The notes under the pieces were generated by a model. The model saw nothing but the letters and a program-made list of their open reading frames with translations. It had not been told where the DNA came from and did no database searches. 7,015 bases of DNA from Streptosporangiaceae bacterium (lineage in GTDB: Bacteria; Actinomycetota; Actinomycetes; Streptosporangiales; Streptosporangiaceae): the NCBI GenBank assembly GCA_030045215.1, contig JASIBJ010000821.1, forward strand, positions 1-7,015, in the 5' to 3' direction. Positions 5,989 through 7,015 of the stretch are shown piece by piece. The translations under genes were made by a program, and so were the position numbers. Numbering within the stretch: the first letter of the stretch is position 1; every line of letters starts with the position of its first letter.

Positions 5989-6121
5989 ATGGACATTGAC
6001 TGGAACGCCGAGATGGTCGATCAGCTTGAGCGGCGCTGGCAGCATCAGCTTCGGCCGCCAGCTCGACGAACAGATCCACCATGGCGCCGAAAACTCCACC
6101 CGCTCTGCAGATCGCGGCTGA
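5989..6121 (+). pseudogene. DinB-family protein remnant with internal deletion and frameshift
   Basis: The ATG at 5989 opens with MDIDWNAEMVDQLERRW and QHQLRP, the characteristic N-terminus of actinobacterial DinB-like four-helix proteins (about 160-180 residues). Right after this, in the next frame, 6059-6091 reads QLDEQIHHGAE, which resembles the C-terminal helix carrying the metal-ligand His and the HHGAE motif of the same family, ending at TGA 6119-6121. The first about 22 residues and the last helix are therefore juxtaposed, and the central three quarters of the gene are missing. AGGAGG at 5961-5966 lies 22 bases before the ATG, too far for normal use, so the leader may also be altered. 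DinB-like proteins in this group are often thiol transferases or of unknown role; this copy cannot be functional. It could in principle be a chance resemblance at the C-terminal part. Confidence 0.55.
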
Positions 6122-6214
6122 CGGCATGCCGGCTGCTTTTCCGCCAGGGCTTGCCGGGCGCACTCGCTCGCGTCGTTTACTCCTTCTCGCTGGGAGCTGA
6201 TATCCGCGGCGCTG

Positions 6215-7015
6215 CTAGGGCACCCGACCGACGGTGGCCAGCCGGCCGACGACAGGTTCGAAGGCATCGATGAGATGCGGGAACAAGGTGATGTAGGACA
6301 CCCCGGTCTCTTCTCTGACGCGAAGTATCTGCTCGACGATATCCGCCTCGGTTCCGAACGCCAGGTAGGGCGAGTCGAGCAGGTCGTCGACGCTGACCTC
6401 GGCGTCTAGGACGAACTGCGGGAGCCGTCGGTCGAGGTCGCCGAGGAACGAGGCGGCGGCGGCCCGGCGATCGGTGGTCACCACTGCATCGAGAATCAAG
6501 ATGTTGATCTCCAGTTCGTCCCAGCGCGCGCCGGCGGTCTCGCGCACCAGGGCGACCTTGTCCTTCAGTGACTTCAGCGAGAGCTGGCTCGCGCGCAGGA
6601 AACCTTGCGCCGCCGAGGCCGGGAGAACGCTGACGATGTCGGCCTCCGCAGCAGCGAAGGTCAGCAGCCGACGGCCGCCTCCGCCCAGCATCAGCGGTAT
6701 GCATGGGCGCTGAGCCGGCGGCGGGTACGGCGGGTAACCACGGACCTGATAGTGCACACCGTCGTAGCTGAACGTCTGGCCGTTGAAGGCCATTTTGGCG
6801 ATCTTCACCGCCTCCGCGAGACGCTCGAACCGGACAGCGCCGCCCTCGAAAGCCATGCCCGCCATCTCGTACTCGACGGACAGATAGCCGGCGCCCATGC
6901 CCAGCTCGAAGCGGCCGTCGCTCAGTACGTCGAGGGTTGCAGCGTCCTTGGCCATCACTAGGGGGTGGCGGAAGTCGTTGCACAGGACGCACGAACCAAT
7001 ACGCAGCCCAGTGTT
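6215..7015 (-). CDS. LLM-class flavin/F420-dependent oxidoreductase (partial, N-terminus outside window)
   Basis: The C-terminal 266 residues of a luciferase-like monooxygenase family enzyme are present, ending at TAG 6215-6217; the frame is open to the right edge, so the true start lies beyond 7015. The visible part begins GLRIGSCVLCNDFRHP and continues AATLDVLSDGRFELGMGAGY, the conserved strand-helix of the TIM barrel with the GR-E-G-GAG signature. RFERLAEAVKI and LMLGGGGRRLL (the phosphate-binding loop region for the flavin) follow, then an EADIV strand. This arrangement matches the F420-dependent MSMEG_2516-type group, so F420 is the probable cofactor, but FMN use cannot be excluded. The substrate is unknown. 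GTG 6958 and ATG 6955 are internal codons, because homology clearly extends upstream of them. It converges on the DinB remnant, 93 bp away. Confidence 0.88.
   Translation of the reverse strand, partial: NTGLRIGSCVLCNDFRHPLVMAKDAATLDVLSDGRFELGMGAGYLSVEYEMAGMAFEGGAVRFERLAEAVKIAKMAFNGQTFSYDGVHYQVRGYPPYPPPAQRPCIPLMLGGGGRRLLTFAAAEADIVSVLPASAAQGFLRASQLSLKSLKDKVALVRETAGARWDELEINILILDAVVTTDRRAAAASFLGDLDRRLPQFVLDAEVSVDDLLDSPYLAFGTEADIVEQILRVREETGVSYITLFPHLIDAFEPVVGRLATVGRVP

Noticed and set aside
5350..6273. 307-codon plus-strand open frame
   Set aside because: It overlaps the end of the PH-DivIVA gene, runs through the tRNA-derived repeat and only one of the two DinB remnant frames, and has no uniform codon bias. 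Its length reflects GC-rich sequence with few stops.

Overview
The window comes from a GC-rich actinomycete. The evidence is strong G/C bias at third codon positions in the real genes, a DivIVA-type domain attached to a membrane PH protein, an LLM-class flavin oxidoreductase of a group usually linked to coenzyme F420, and a remnant of an actinobacterial DinB-type gene. I cannot name the species.

Layout, left to right. (1) 38-472 (+) is a small START/SRPBCC-fold protein. (2) 792-2384 (+) is a 530-residue multi-pass membrane protein built from two copies of the same module (helix, two-cysteine external domain, helix, helix pair). (3) 2385-3131 has no convincing gene. It holds copy A of a repeat whose first 47 bp resemble, on the minus strand, the 3' half of a tRNA-Gly(CCC). 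(4) 3132-3497 (-) is an unrecognised small acidic protein. (5) 3728-4111 (+) is the broken N-terminal part of an IS110-family transposase; its upstream leader contains hairpins. (6) 4112-4522 is gene-poor. (7) 4523-5368 (+) encodes a two-helix membrane anchor, a bacterial PH-like domain and C-terminal DivIVA-type motifs. (8) 5369-5988 is gene-poor. It holds TTAATGGCCC motifs and repeat copy B, which lies in the same orientation as copy A, exactly 2944 bp downstream and without gaps. (9) 5989-6121 (+) is a DinB-family gene reduced to its two ends. (10) 6215-7015 (-) is the C-terminal 266 residues of an LLM-class oxidoreductase whose start lies beyond the window.

The region looks like an accessory or decaying segment rather than an operon: genes are separated by long spacers, face both ways and show no shared pathway. 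The two direct repeats derived from a tRNA 3' end, with a transposase fragment and gene remnants nearby, fit a site used repeatedly by integrating elements that have since lost their integrase. That history is inference. I see no complete defence system, CRISPR array, rRNA or intact tRNA. The items most worth following up are the tRNA-derived repeat pair, the duplicated-module membrane protein and the PH-DivIVA fusion.
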